Notes: generated from the letters alone by a model not told the origin. A DNA stretch of 64,000 nucleotides from Elusimicrobiota bacterium (GCA_016182905.1 JACPFR010000004.1:62001-126000), one strand, 5' to 3'; shown: positions 18,105 through 26,728, counted from the stretch's first letter. Numbers and translations are program-made.

Positions 18105-18137
18105 AGGCGTCATCCGCGACTGTTTCCGGAAACAGTC
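18096..18137. terminator. Two hairpins between convergent genes, one a perfect 20-bp palindrome
   Basis: GACGCC/GGCGTC pair at 18096-18111 across the GGDEF stop codon. A perfect palindrome GACTGTTTCC/GGAAACAGTC then occupies 18118-18137. Lying between two gene 3' ends, they could stop transcription in both directions, although no T-run is present. Confidence 0.5.
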
Positions 18138-18141
18138 CCCG

Positions 18142-18849
18142 CTACTTCGACGCCGAGTACGGGCAGTCCGCCTTGAAGTCGCAGCGCGGGCAGTACTTCG
18201 TGTCCGGCGGGAAGGCCGCCGCCTCGATGCCCGACGCCGCCGCGCGGATGTCCGCGTCGTAGGCGTCCTCGCCCGAGCCGTCGTAGGGGACGCTGACCCG
18301 CTCGCCCGCGACGACGCAGTCCACGGTCAAGGTCGAGGGCGTCAGGCCGAGGCCGCGCTTGGCGCCGAGGGCATAGAAGCGCATCTGAGGATCCTTGGAG
18401 ACCTGCTCCGTCGTCGGCGCGCCGGGGCCGGTCTTGTAGTCGATGAGCTCGTAGGCGCCGTCGGGGCCCTGATCGATGCGGTCGATCATGCCGCGCATCA
18501 CGTGCGCCCCGGAGGACCAGAAGAACTCCTTCTCCACGGCGACCGTCCGCGCGCGGCGCGACTCCTCCTCGCCGTGGAAGCGGGTCAGCGCGCGCTCCGC
18601 CTTCGCGAACCAGCGGGCCTCGGACTCCTCGTCCGGATAGCCCAGCGTCAGCCAGCGCGAGCGCAGGGCCGCCATCAGGGACTCGAGCGAGAACTCCCCG
18701 CTCTCCAGCCACGCCTCGAGCGCGCGGTGCAAAGACAGCCCGAAGGAGGACTTGGGGACGAGCGGGATCTTGCGGCCGTCGACGAACAGGAGCTTGTACT
18801 TCCACGGGCACTCGCGGTAGATGCGGTAGCGGGTGTAGGAGATCTCCAC
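18142..18849 (-). CDS. PD-(D/E)XK nuclease, Cas4/AddB-like with a probable Fe-S cluster
   Basis: A 235-residue nuclease-fold protein. The active-site core is seen in RGMIDRIDQ and ELIDYKTG. Cys14 near the N-terminus plus Cys220, Cys223 and Cys229 at the C-terminus match the four cysteines that hold a [4Fe-4S] cluster in Cas4 and AddB. There is no helicase domain, CRISPR array or cas gene nearby, so a DNA repair or recombination role is more likely. The GTG start overlaps the rsmD stop (TAGTG). Confidence 0.8.
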   Translation of the reverse strand: MEISYTRYRIYRECPWKYKLLFVDGRKIPLVPKSSFGLSLHRALEAWLESGEFSLESLMAALRSRWLTLGYPDEESEARWFAKAERALTRFHGEEESRRARTVAVEKEFFWSSGAHVMRGMIDRIDQGPDGAYELIDYKTGPGAPTTEQVSKDPQMRFYALGAKRGLGLTPSTLTVDCVVAGERVSVPYDGSGEDAYDADIRAAASGIEAAAFPPDTKYCPRCDFKADCPYSASK

Positions 18850-19445
18850 TATTCAGATGAAGGAGCCGACGCGACGCGCCTCAGAAACTCCACGTCCGTG
18901 TCCCCGTACCTTTCTTCTCGATATTTCTCGTAGCCGGCGGGAAGCTCGACCTTCTCCTTCTTGTAGCGCTGAAGGAGCGCCACGCCGCCCGGCGCCAGGA
19001 GGCCGGCCTCGGCCGCGCGCGCGAGCGACGGCGTCGAGTAGGCCAGCATCTTGTTGTCTTCCGTGCGGTACGGCGGGCCCAGGTAGATGATGTCGAAGTC
19101 GGAGACCCCCGCCCGGAACGGGATCCACGAAAGATCTTGGAGTATGTCGCCGTAGCAGGCCCGGCCCTTCGCCGCGAAGCCCAGGCGCGTGAGGTTCTCC
19201 TCGATGACGGCGATGCAGCGCTTGTCCGCGTCCACGAAGAACGCCGAAGCCGCGCCCCGGGACAGCGCCTCGATGCCGACGGCGCCGGTGCCGGCGTACA
19301 GGTCGAGCACCCGGGCTCCTCCGAGACGCGGGCGGAGGATGTCGAACACGGATTTCTTGATGCGGGCCGAGATGGGCTTGACCATCATTTCCTTCGGCAC
19401 GCTCTTGAGGGCACGTCCGCGACTTTCGCCGGCGATGATGCGCAT
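18849..19445 (-). CDS. rsmD: RsmD-like 16S rRNA (guanine-N2)-methyltransferase
   Basis: A 198-residue Rossmann-fold methyltransferase with the SAM motif VLDLYAGTGAVGIEALSRGA and the RsmD N-terminus MRIIAGESRGR. The family methylates G966 of 16S rRNA. The catalytic (N/D)PPY motif reads GPPY here (IYLGPPYR), a change at the key acidic/amide position. The start at 19445 follows a TATAAT box; the longer TTG-started frame would overlap the neighbour's promoter. Confidence 0.85.
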   Translation of the reverse strand: MRIIAGESRGRALKSVPKEMMVKPISARIKKSVFDILRPRLGGARVLDLYAGTGAVGIEALSRGAASAFFVDADKRCIAVIEENLTRLGFAAKGRACYGDILQDLSWIPFRAGVSDFDIIYLGPPYRTEDNKMLAYSTPSLARAAEAGLLAPGGVALLQRYKKEKVELPAGYEKYREERYGDTDVEFLRRVASAPSSE

Positions 19446-19474
19446 GGTTGGTATTATTATAGAATAAGCTGGCA
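19446..19474. promoter_or_regulatory. 29-bp divergent promoter (rsmD / receiver-MBL gene)
   Basis: TATAAT for rsmD lies on the minus strand at 19456-19461, 10 nt before its ATG. TAGAAT for the plus-strand gene lies at 19460-19465, 9 nt before its ATG. The two -10 boxes overlap, and any -35 boxes must be inside the opposite genes. The two transcripts can scarcely be made at the same time. Confidence 0.6.
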
Positions 19475-20746
19475 ATGGGCGCTCAGATCATCATCGTGGA
19501 CGACGACCCCCTCGTGGGCGGACTGACGCTCGAGCTGCTCAACGACGCCGGCTACACCTCCCGCCTGATCCAGGACAGCCTCAAGGCCCAGGACATCATC
19601 AAGGCCGAGAAGCCCGCTCTCGTCATCCTCGACATCCTGATGCCCGGCTTGGACGGCTTGACCCTTCTTCACAGGCTCAAGTCCGACCCCGAGACCGAGC
19701 CGATCCGCGCGATCATCGTCTCCGGCAAGTCCTTCGAGGCCGAGAAGCAGCGCGCGGCGCAGTACGGCGCCGAGGCCTTCATCGAGAAGCCCTACGACGT
19801 GGAGCTCTTCGCGCAGAAGGTCAACGAGATCATGAAGAAGCAGGGCGTGGACCCGAAGAAGACGGCCCGCCCCCCCTCCGCGCCCGCGCCGATCGCCCGC
19901 ACCGACCTGAAGGCCGTGGTCTGGGGCTGCCGCTCGACCTCGTCGGCCGTGTCGCCGGTCGTGACCCGCTACGGGAAGCACACCTCCTGCGTGTCGGTGG
20001 AGACGCCGTCGCACATCTTCGTCTTCGACGCCGGCTCGGGCATAAGTCTTCTCGGCAACGAATTGATGAAATCGTCGCTTCATAAAGAAATCTGGCTGTT
20101 CCTGACCCATTTCCACCACGACCATGTCGAGGGCCTCGCGGGCTTCCCGTGCGCCCACGACAAGGACTACACGCTCCACATCAGCGGCGCCTCCGAGGCG
20201 GACAAGCCGTTCGAGAAGGCGCTCGAGGCCGCCTTCGAGCCCGGCTTCGGCGACAAGATGCCGCCCGCGAAGATCGAGCTGTACGAGCTGCTCGAGCAGA
20301 CGTACGAGATCCTGCCCGGCGTGCGCCTCTCCGTCTTCTACGCGAACCACCCCGGCACGACGCTCGCCTACGTGCTCCAGACCGAGGGCCGCAAGATCGT
20401 GTACTGCCCCGACAGCGAGCTGTACGGCGAGTACGCGACCGCGCTCCAGGACTACGACGAGAAGATCGGCGCGGTGTGCCGCGGGGCGGACCTGATGTTC
20501 CACGACGGCCGCTACACCGCCGAGGACTACAAGAAGAACCGCAACAGCGGCCACTCGAGCTTCCTCGCCGCCGTCGACTTCGCGGGCAAGAACCTCGTCA
20601 AGGCGCTGGTCCTCGTCCATCAGGACGGCAGCTACGCCGACTCGGTGCTCGACCAGATGGGCAAGGAAGCCCAGGCCCGCGCCGACGAGCGCGGCTACAA
20701 GCTGAAGGTCGCGCTCGGCCGCGAAGGCCTGCGCATCACGGCTTAG
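19475..20746 (+). CDS. Response-regulator receiver fused to a metallo-beta-lactamase-fold hydrolase
   Basis: A 423-residue fusion. Residues 1-122 are a receiver with Asp53 (LDILMPG), Ser83 in place of Thr, and Lys105 (IEKPYD). After a Pro/Ala linker (130-143), residues about 147-420 form a metallo-beta-lactamase fold beginning VVWGCRST, with metal ligands in THFHHDH (His212, His214, Asp216, His217) and DAGSG upstream. The second half resembles phosphodiesterase-like hydrolases of the WGCRGS type. Phosphorylation of Asp53 probably controls the hydrolase. The substrate is unknown; a cyclic nucleotide is one possibility. Its stop overlaps the nfo stop on the other strand. Confidence 0.85.
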   Translation: MGAQIIIVDDDPLVGGLTLELLNDAGYTSRLIQDSLKAQDIIKAEKPALVILDILMPGLDGLTLLHRLKSDPETEPIRAIIVSGKSFEAEKQRAAQYGAEAFIEKPYDVELFAQKVNEIMKKQGVDPKKTARPPSAPAPIARTDLKAVVWGCRSTSSAVSPVVTRYGKHTSCVSVETPSHIFVFDAGSGISLLGNELMKSSLHKEIWLFLTHFHHDHVEGLAGFPCAHDKDYTLHISGASEADKPFEKALEAAFEPGFGDKMPPAKIELYELLEQTYEILPGVRLSVFYANHPGTTLAYVLQTEGRKIVYCPDSELYGEYATALQDYDEKIGAVCRGADLMFHDGRYTAEDYKKNRNSGHSSFLAAVDFAGKNLVKALVLVHQDGSYADSVLDQMGKEAQARADERGYKLKVALGREGLRITA

Positions 20747-21573
20747 GCCGACAGCTTCCGGATGAACTCCAGGCTGGCCCGGTCGTCCTCGCGTCCGCCG
20801 GCGGGCATCTCGAGGATCCCCGGGATCGACGAGAACTCCTCGCGGTCGAGCAAGGCCTTCAGGCCTTCGCTGCCGAGACGGCCGCGTCCCCAGTGCTCGT
20901 GGTGCTCGCGATGCGAGGACAATAACGCCCTCGTGTCGTTGAGATGGAAGGCCTTGATGGAATCGAAGCCGAGGAGGCGGTGCGCGCGGGCGACGAACTT
21001 GAGGGCGCCTTCGATGGAGGAGCAGTCGTAGCCGGCGGCATACGCATGAGCCGTGTCCAGGCAGACGCCGATGTGAGGGAGAGACGGCTTTAGCGCGTCT
21101 TGCAGACGCGCTAGATCCTCGAGGCTTCCTCCCATGCGGCGGCCTCCGCCGGGGACGTTTTCTAACAGCAACGGCGTTTGGCAGGAACTCTGTTGGACGG
21201 CCATTATGACGGACTGCGCGAATAATTCGACGCCCGCCTCCAGGGACGAGTCGACCGAGTAGGCCCCGCCATGAATAACATATGCATCCCCGCCTAACGC
21301 TTGCGTCAACGACAATTCATGGGCGAGATGTTTGATGGAGCTCGTTCGACGAGCCCCATCTGACGACGCCAAACACGGCACATAGCGGGAGTGAACGAGC
21401 AGCGGGAGCTTCGCCGCGCTTCGCGCGGCGTTGAAAGAAGACAACTCTTCTTCCGACGGCTTGGCGTGACGGCGATACGGCAATATCTGGAAGGACTCGG
21501 CGCCGAGCGCCAGTGCTTCGCTCAACGCGGCATCATACCCCCCACGGACCGAGGCATGGATGCCTAACCTCAC
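20743..21573 (-). CDS. nfo: Endonuclease IV (AP endonuclease)
   Basis: A 276-residue TIM-barrel AP endonuclease for base-excision repair. The zinc-site signatures are visible in LLLENVPG, VCLDTAHAYAAGYD, FHLNDTRA and the C-terminal GILEMP (the family more often has ETP). The GTG start at 21573 overlaps the aldehyde dehydrogenase stop (GTGA). It is the last gene of a chain of four genes joined by 4-bp overlaps. Confidence 0.88.
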   Translation of the reverse strand: MRLGIHASVRGGYDAALSEALALGAESFQILPYRRHAKPSEEELSSFNAARSAAKLPLLVHSRYVPCLASSDGARRTSSIKHLAHELSLTQALGGDAYVIHGGAYSVDSSLEAGVELFAQSVIMAVQQSSCQTPLLLENVPGGGRRMGGSLEDLARLQDALKPSLPHIGVCLDTAHAYAAGYDCSSIEGALKFVARAHRLLGFDSIKAFHLNDTRALLSSHREHHEHWGRGRLGSEGLKALLDREEFSSIPGILEMPAGGREDDRASLEFIRKLSA

Positions 21574-23009
21574 GGAAGCCCCATCAGCTTGCGCAGGAAC
21601 CCCGCTTTCCGTTCATCGTAAGGGAACCACCAAAGATCGGGCGTCGCGTCGGGCCACTCGTGAACCACCACGGACTGCGCCTGAGTGAAGGCCAATAAAC
21701 CTTCCTCTCCATGACGCCGTCCCATGCCGCTCTGCTTCATTCCCCCGAAGGGAAGCGCGCCGTAGGCGTAGTGCGACGAGGGCTCGTTCACGCCGACCAG
21801 TCCCACCTCCAGCGCCGCGGCGAGGCGCTCGCCTTTCGCGAGGTCCGTCGTCCAGACGCTGGCGGCGAGGCCTTCCTGGCCCGCGTTCGCCAGGGCGACG
21901 GCTTCCTCGGCTCTGGATATCTTCATGATCGGGAGCACGGGCCCGAAGCACTCCTCGGTCATCACGCGCATGTCCATGCGCGCGTCGAGGACGAGGGCGG
22001 GAGACATCAGCAGGGCGTCGCGGTCGAGGACGTCGCCGCCGATGACGCGCGCGCCCTTCTTGCGCGCGTCCTCGAGCTGCTCCTGGATGCGGTCGAGCAG
22101 GGGCGGGAAGACGAGGCGGCCGAGGTCGCAGTCGCGGCCGTCGAGCCGCTGGCGCAGGGCCGCCATGCGCGGCCGGACCTTCTCGACGAACCGGTCGTAG
22201 GCCTCGGCCTCGACGAAGACGCGCTCGACGCCGACGCAGACCTGGCCGGCGTTCCCGCAGGCGGCCCACACCGCGGCGGCGGCGGCGCGGTCGAGCGAGG
22301 CGTCGGCGAGCACGATCATCGGATGCTTGCCGCCGAGCTCGAGGATCACCGGCTTGAGCTGGCCCGCGGCGCGCACGGCGACCGCGCGGCCCGTCCTGGT
22401 CGAGCCGGTGAACACCGTCATGTCTGAGGCGTCGATGACGGCCTCGCCGGCGGCGCCGGCGCCCGGCACGACCGACAGCAGGCCCGCGGGCAGGAGGGAG
22501 GTGCCGGCGACCGCGCCCTCGAGCCACAGCGCGGTCTTCGTCGTCCACTCCGAGGGCTTGAGCAGGACGGCGTTGCCCGCGAGCATCGCGGCGAAGGCGT
22601 CCCCGAACGGGATGAGGAACGGCATGTTCCAGGGCGTGATGAGGCCGATGACGCCGCGCGGCACCCGTCTCTCATACGCGCGTTTATTGAAGAGAGACCA
22701 GGGCTTGCTCGCGGCCTTGTCGCCCAGGACGCGAGGCGCGGCCGACGTCATCCAATCGACGAGCAGGCCCGCGGCGCCGAGCTCCATCAGGTCGATCTCG
22801 ATGAGAGGCTTGCCCGTCTCCTCGTGGACGACGGCGCGGATCTCGTCGCGGCGCGCGGCGAGGGCCTTCCACAGCGCGCGCAAGGTCTTGACCCTCTGGG
22901 CCACCGTGGTCCGGCGCCAGGTCTCGGAGGCGCGGCGCGCGGCGGCGGCCTTGGCGGCGAACTCGGCGGCGGTGGTCTCGACGGCGGACGGCGTTCGGGT
23001 GGTCATCAT
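21570..23009 (-). CDS. NAD(P)-dependent aldehyde dehydrogenase
   Basis: A 479-residue aldehyde dehydrogenase superfamily enzyme. It has TPWNMPFLIP (substrate/cofactor loop), KPSEWT, the glycine motif FTGSTRTG, the general-base region ELGGKHP and the catalytic Cys in NAGQVCVGVERV. The superfamily oxidises aldehydes to acids; succinate-semialdehyde or long-chain aldehydes are possible. The start at 23009 overlaps the upstream stop as ATGA. The substrate cannot be set from context. Confidence 0.88.
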   Translation of the reverse strand: MMTTRTPSAVETTAAEFAAKAAAARRASETWRRTTVAQRVKTLRALWKALAARRDEIRAVVHEETGKPLIEIDLMELGAAGLLVDWMTSAAPRVLGDKAASKPWSLFNKRAYERRVPRGVIGLITPWNMPFLIPFGDAFAAMLAGNAVLLKPSEWTTKTALWLEGAVAGTSLLPAGLLSVVPGAGAAGEAVIDASDMTVFTGSTRTGRAVAVRAAGQLKPVILELGGKHPMIVLADASLDRAAAAAVWAACGNAGQVCVGVERVFVEAEAYDRFVEKVRPRMAALRQRLDGRDCDLGRLVFPPLLDRIQEQLEDARKKGARVIGGDVLDRDALLMSPALVLDARMDMRVMTEECFGPVLPIMKISRAEEAVALANAGQEGLAASVWTTDLAKGERLAAALEVGLVGVNEPSSHYAYGALPFGGMKQSGMGRRHGEEGLLAFTQAQSVVVHEWPDATPDLWWFPYDERKAGFLRKLMGLP

Positions 23010-23716
23010 TTCCCCTTGAGCAGGCCGCCGAGCTTCTCCATCACGGAGGAGGCGGCGTCGCCGAGCGCCTTGGCGCCGAGGCCCGAGACGGCCTTGGCGG
23101 CGGCGCCGGAGATCGCGGCGAGGACCTCGGAGACGGCCTGCGCGGGCGAGCGGCCCTTGCCGCCGAGGTTGCTCATGCGGACCCCGGGCAGGGCGATCGT
23201 CGCGCCCTTGCCTCCCAGCGCGGACGCCGCGAGGCCGACCTGGCCGCCGGTGACGAGGAGGTCCTTGATGAACAGGGACTTCGCCGGGCCGGACTTGGCC
23301 GGCGCGCCCCCGGACCGGGGCAGGGCCGCCTCCGCGTTGCGCTGCAGGCGGGACAGGTTGCTTCCCCCGCCTCCCACCTCGTAGAGGATCTCGGGATCGC
23401 GCACCACGACGCTCTCGACGACGACGGTGTCGGAGGCCAGGGAGGACAGCTTGATCTTGACCTCGACCGACCCGACCTTGAGGGCGTGCGCCCCCTTGAA
23501 GCCGGGCGGGTTGCCGATGACGAGGCCCTTGATGGCGCCGCGGCCCGACCAGGGGGTCAGGAACACCGCCCCGACCGCGACCGGCGCGCCGATGATCCCG
23601 GGGCCGAAGCGCTCCACCGCGAGCTTGACCCCGCGCCCAAGCCACAGCGAGAGCGCGCCGGCGACGATCATCCCGAGCACGACCGCGAACATGAGCAAGG
23701 CTTTGAGGGCTTTCAT
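23006..23716 (-). CDS. AsmA-like membrane-anchored protein
   Basis: A 236-residue protein with one N-terminal membrane segment (about 5-28) and an envelope-facing domain. The stretch GAIKGLVIGNPPGFKG with the alternating hydrophobic VGSVEVKIKLSSL is typical of AsmA/DUF748-like proteins, which act in lipid transport or outer-membrane assembly. It overlaps both neighbours by 4 bp. It is shorter than AsmA itself, so it holds only the N-terminal type of module. Confidence 0.65.
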   Translation of the reverse strand: MKALKALLMFAVVLGMIVAGALSLWLGRGVKLAVERFGPGIIGAPVAVGAVFLTPWSGRGAIKGLVIGNPPGFKGAHALKVGSVEVKIKLSSLASDTVVVESVVVRDPEILYEVGGGGSNLSRLQRNAEAALPRSGGAPAKSGPAKSLFIKDLLVTGGQVGLAASALGGKGATIALPGVRMSNLGGKGRSPAQAVSEVLAAISGAAAKAVSGLGAKALGDAASSVMEKLGGLLKGK

Positions 23717-24303
23717 CGGGCCACCTGTTCAAACGGGATATCCAGCAGCGGCCACGAGAGCGCCTCGCGGTCGCGGTAGTGCCACCACTCGTCGGCCAGC
23801 GACACGAAGCCGGCGGACTCGAGGGCGGCCTTCAGGGTCTCCGCGTTGCGCCGCGCCTCCGGAGGGACCCCCGGGGCGCCGTGGCGCGCGAGCGGGCCGA
23901 AGTCGTCGAACGCCGAGGGCATCGGCAAGGCCTTGCCCGAGGCGTCGGCGAGGGCGGCGTCCACCGCGCCGGCGCGGTTATGGGACGAGCCCTTGGCGGG
24001 GTCCGCGACGAAGCGCGCGTCGGGCTTGGCCTTCCAGAGCGCCTTCTGCGCGGACAGCGGGCGGTAGGCGTCGTAGATGACCAGCCGCAGGCCCTTCGCC
24101 CGCAATTCCGCCGCGGCCTTCGCGAGCTTCCCCGCCGTGGAGCGCCGCAGGAAGGCGGCCGCGAACGGGTACAGGGGGCTCCCCGTCAGGTTGTCCTTGG
24201 TCGCGTAGCGGATGTCCAGAACCGCGTCCGGGATCAGGGCCTGAACGTCGATGAGCGGGTCGGCGAGCGGCAGAGCGGTCATCACGAGGAGCGCCGGTAG
24301 CAC
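23713..24303 (-). CDS. D-Ala-D-Ala dipeptidase (VanX family)
   Basis: A 196-residue zinc dipeptidase. The metal and catalytic residues are visible: Arg81 (DAYRP), His108 and Asp115 in SSHNRAGAVD, and Glu172 with His175 in DEWWHY. An N-terminal hydrophobic stretch may be a signal peptide. Such enzymes cut D-Ala-D-Ala released in wall turnover; without vanH/vanA neighbours a resistance role is not implied. The start is GTG at 24303. Confidence 0.88.
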   Translation of the reverse strand: MLPALLVMTALPLADPLIDVQALIPDAVLDIRYATKDNLTGSPLYPFAAAFLRRSTAGKLAKAAAELRAKGLRLVIYDAYRPLSAQKALWKAKPDARFVADPAKGSSHNRAGAVDAALADASGKALPMPSAFDDFGPLARHGAPGVPPEARRNAETLKAALESAGFVSLADEWWHYRDREALSWPLLDIPFEQVAR

Positions 24304-24351
24304 GCCCCATCGTAGCAGACCCCTCCCCGGGCCCGCAACCGCTCCGCCGTC

Positions 24352-24795
24352 CTAGCGCTTGGCGACCGGGACGCCCCGCAGGTACTCCATGAACACCTCG
24401 CCGGCGCCCATGTAATGCGCCTCGATCTCGAGGCGGATGTCGTCGATGCGGGACGGGTCCACGAAGCGCCGCAGGTCGGCCAGCCCCTTGAGGGCCGCGC
24501 GCATGCTGTCGGTCGGGTCGAGGTCGCGCTTGGAGGCCGTGTCCATCACCGCCTCGAGGATCAGGATCGAGCCCCGGGTCATGCTGTGGTCGGCGAGCAG
24601 CAAAGCGGTCATCGCGCCCTTCACGGCGTCCTCGATCACGCGGGTCGGGGCCGTGTCCCCCGCGGGAGCGCCCTGCAAAGCGGCCATCAACGTCTTGCGG
24701 ACCACGCACGCGGCGGCCGCGCAGGGGTCTCCGAGAAGCCGAAGCTCTTCGGCGACCATCTCCTTCGTCAGCTGCACGATTCGAAGCTCATCCAT
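24352..24795 (-). CDS. Uncharacterised helical protein
   Basis: A 147-residue protein that I do not recognise. It is largely alpha-helical, with charged amphipathic stretches and no signal peptide. Start ATG 24795 is supported by GAGGTGG upstream. A TATATC box is about 30 nt before the ATG. Confidence 0.6.
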   Translation of the reverse strand: MDELRIVQLTKEMVAEELRLLGDPCAAAACVVRKTLMAALQGAPAGDTAPTRVIEDAVKGAMTALLLADHSMTRGSILILEAVMDTASKRDLDPTDSMRAALKGLADLRRFVDPSRIDDIRLEIEAHYMGAGEVFMEYLRGVPVAKR

Positions 24796-24884
24796 TGTCG
24801 TTCCACCTCTCGCTATGGATATAGCCGGATCCCCACGCGAGGTCGACCCAACAAATACTGAACGTCCGCTGAACGCGCGCCCGA

Positions 24885-25121
24885 TCAATACCCGGCGCCG
24901 CCCCCGCTCCCGCCCCCGCCGCCTTTGCTTGAGCTGGCGATGGCCGCGACGACGCCGCCTATGATCACCACGCCCAACACCCACCATATCCAGTTGCGGG
25001 ATCTCGGCCTGGCCTCCGGCGCCGTCGTCCGGGCCGAAGTCGACGACGATATCTCGTAAGGCGTCTGAGCGCGCGCCGGCGCCGCCGTCAACAGACACAG
25101 GGCCAACGCTGCGGTCTTCAC
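24885..25121 (-). CDS. Small exported membrane protein with glycine-rich tail
   Basis: A 78-residue protein. The signal peptide ends ARAQ; one strong membrane segment (WIWWVLGVVIIGGVVAAIA) follows, then a Ser/Gly tail. GTG 25121 is chosen because GGAGG lies 5 nt before it and the signal peptide starts there; an ATG at 25151 would add 10 residues. Function unknown. Confidence 0.6.
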   Translation of the reverse strand: MKTAALALCLLTAAPARAQTPYEISSSTSARTTAPEARPRSRNWIWWVLGVVIIGGVVAAIASSSKGGGGGSGGGAGY

Positions 25122-25229
25122 CCTCCCCTCCGTGCTCTTCGTGGATTCCACCGGATTCTACCGTCAGGGAACGGGGAGGGCAAGAAACAGTCTTATGCCG
25201 ACTTCGCGACACCGGACCTGTTCCGTGAT

Positions 25230-26057
25230 TTACGGCTCGACGGGCAGGAACGGCTTGCCCGACGGGTTAAGCGTGAAAAAGATGCTTGCGCTCCAGTCCG
25301 CGACGTCCCCGTCGCGGAAGTTGTAGTTCCAGTCCATGTTCACGCTGAAGGTCCATTTCCGCCAATAGCCATTGACGTTGGCGCCGACGGTGGCTGTGTC
25401 GTCCGCGAGGTTGACCCCGGCGTTGGCGGCGGCGGTCGCGTTGACGCTCTCGATGACCATGTTGCAGCCCACCGTGCCCTGGACGCCGAAGTGCTTCATG
25501 TATTTCTGCCAGCCGAAGTCGTCCCGGAACTTGGCGTAGGCTTTCGCGTCGAAGTCGAGGTCTATCTTCTTGAGGTCTCCGAAAAAGCCGGAGCTCACGA
25601 TCGATTCCCAGTCGGGGCGAACCTTGACGCGATAGTCCGGCGGAATGACGTTGAACTTGAAGGTTGCGGGCGGCACGTCGAGGTCTCCCGCGGTCTCCGC
25701 CTTGCGGTGCTTGAGCTTGAAGTCCGAGATGTCCTCGATGACCTCCCGCCCGGCGTCGTAGGCGAAGTCCTCGAAGTTCTTCTCGTAGATGGGCTGCATC
25801 GCCTTGATCATCTCAACTTGGTGCTCGAGCTCGAGGACGGCGTCGGGCGAGCCGGCGCTCTTGACCTTGTCGTCGAGGTCCTTGAGCATGGCGTCGAAGC
25901 CCATCTTGATCGGCTTGTCGGCCTGCTTGAGGCCCTGCTCGAGGCCGCGCTTGACCTGCTTGCGGAGGATTTCGCCGGCGAGTTGGACGGCCTCATCGTA
26001 AAAGGTAGTGCCTCCGACGCCCTTCTTCTCTTCAACTGCTGTATCTGTGTCAGGCAT
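25230..26057 (-). CDS. Uncharacterised protein (275 residues)
   Basis: No family recognised and no signal peptide. Residues 15-100 are predicted helical and charged. Residues about 130-275 look beta-rich, alternating polar and aromatic (VNGYWRKWTFSVNMDWNYNF), like a barrel or sandwich. AAGGAGA lies 5 nt before the ATG. It is 9 nt downstream of the next gene, so the two form a pair. Confidence 0.6.
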   Translation of the reverse strand: MPDTDTAVEEKKGVGGTTFYDEAVQLAGEILRKQVKRGLEQGLKQADKPIKMGFDAMLKDLDDKVKSAGSPDAVLELEHQVEMIKAMQPIYEKNFEDFAYDAGREVIEDISDFKLKHRKAETAGDLDVPPATFKFNVIPPDYRVKVRPDWESIVSSGFFGDLKKIDLDFDAKAYAKFRDDFGWQKYMKHFGVQGTVGCNMVIESVNATAAANAGVNLADDTATVGANVNGYWRKWTFSVNMDWNYNFRDGDVADWSASIFFTLNPSGKPFLPVEP

Positions 26058-26066
26058 GGGGTCTCC

Positions 26067-26636
26067 TTACCACTGCTCGCTGTGTCCGCCGCGCTTGGGC
26101 GAGCGCTGGTAGCGACGGCGATGATCTTCCGGGGGCGGATCGCTGTCGAGGATGTCGCCGGAGGTGGCCTCCGTGGTCTCCTTGTAGACGTAGAGCAGGA
26201 CGTCGTCGGTGTCGGGCTTGGTCTGGATCACATCCTCGATGATGACGTCGATGGGCGGAGGGGGCTCCTCGGGCTCAGGGGGCAACGGGCGCACACCCGT
26301 GCCGCCAGGGTTCTCCTCTTCCCAATCGTCCGCGGGCTCTTGCCGCGGATCGACCGGAATCGGGTCGACGAGGCGGCGGTCGATCGTGACCTCCGTATAT
26401 TCGCCGGCGGGCCCGGCGGCGATGACCTGCTTCAGGCCGGAGGACGAGAAGCTCGTCGTGAAGATTTTCCCCTTCCCCACGACGCGTGAGGCGTACTGAG
26501 TCTCGGGGACCATCCACATGACCTTGTCCTCGAATCCGGCGGGGACGGTGTGGCATTGGAACGTGATCGTCTCGCCGGCGACATGGATGATCTCGTCTTC
26601 CGGCGTCTCGATGATTACTAATATCTGCCCTGGCAT
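26067..26636 (-). CDS. Uncharacterised protein with an Ig-like N-terminal part
   Basis: A 189-residue protein. Residues 1-90 (ETITFQCHTVPAGFEDKV and following) read like an immunoglobulin-type beta sandwich. Residues about 100-130 are Pro/Glu-rich, and the C-terminus is Arg-rich. There is no signal peptide. AAGGAGA lies 7 nt before ATG 26636. It is co-transcribed with the 275-residue gene. Confidence 0.6.
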   Translation of the reverse strand: MPGQILVIIETPEDEIIHVAGETITFQCHTVPAGFEDKVMWMVPETQYASRVVGKGKIFTTSFSSSGLKQVIAAGPAGEYTEVTIDRRLVDPIPVDPRQEPADDWEEENPGGTGVRPLPPEPEEPPPPIDVIIEDVIQTKPDTDDVLLYVYKETTEATSGDILDSDPPPEDHRRRYQRSPKRGGHSEQW

Positions 26637-26728
26637 TTCTGAATCTCCTTGGCTGGGGTCGACCAAGCGAAGGATAGGGCGGCTCGGATTTTAAGTCAAG
26701 GCCTAGCAGGCCCCCGGCCCTAGCCTCT

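Noticed and set aside
18142-18849. Cas4 of a CRISPR system
   Set aside because: No repeat-spacer array or other cas gene is visible in the window; only the nuclease fold and cysteine pattern are shared.
23713-24303. Vancomycin-resistance VanX
   Set aside because: No vanH, vanA, vanR or vanS is adjacent; a cell-wall recycling role is more likely.
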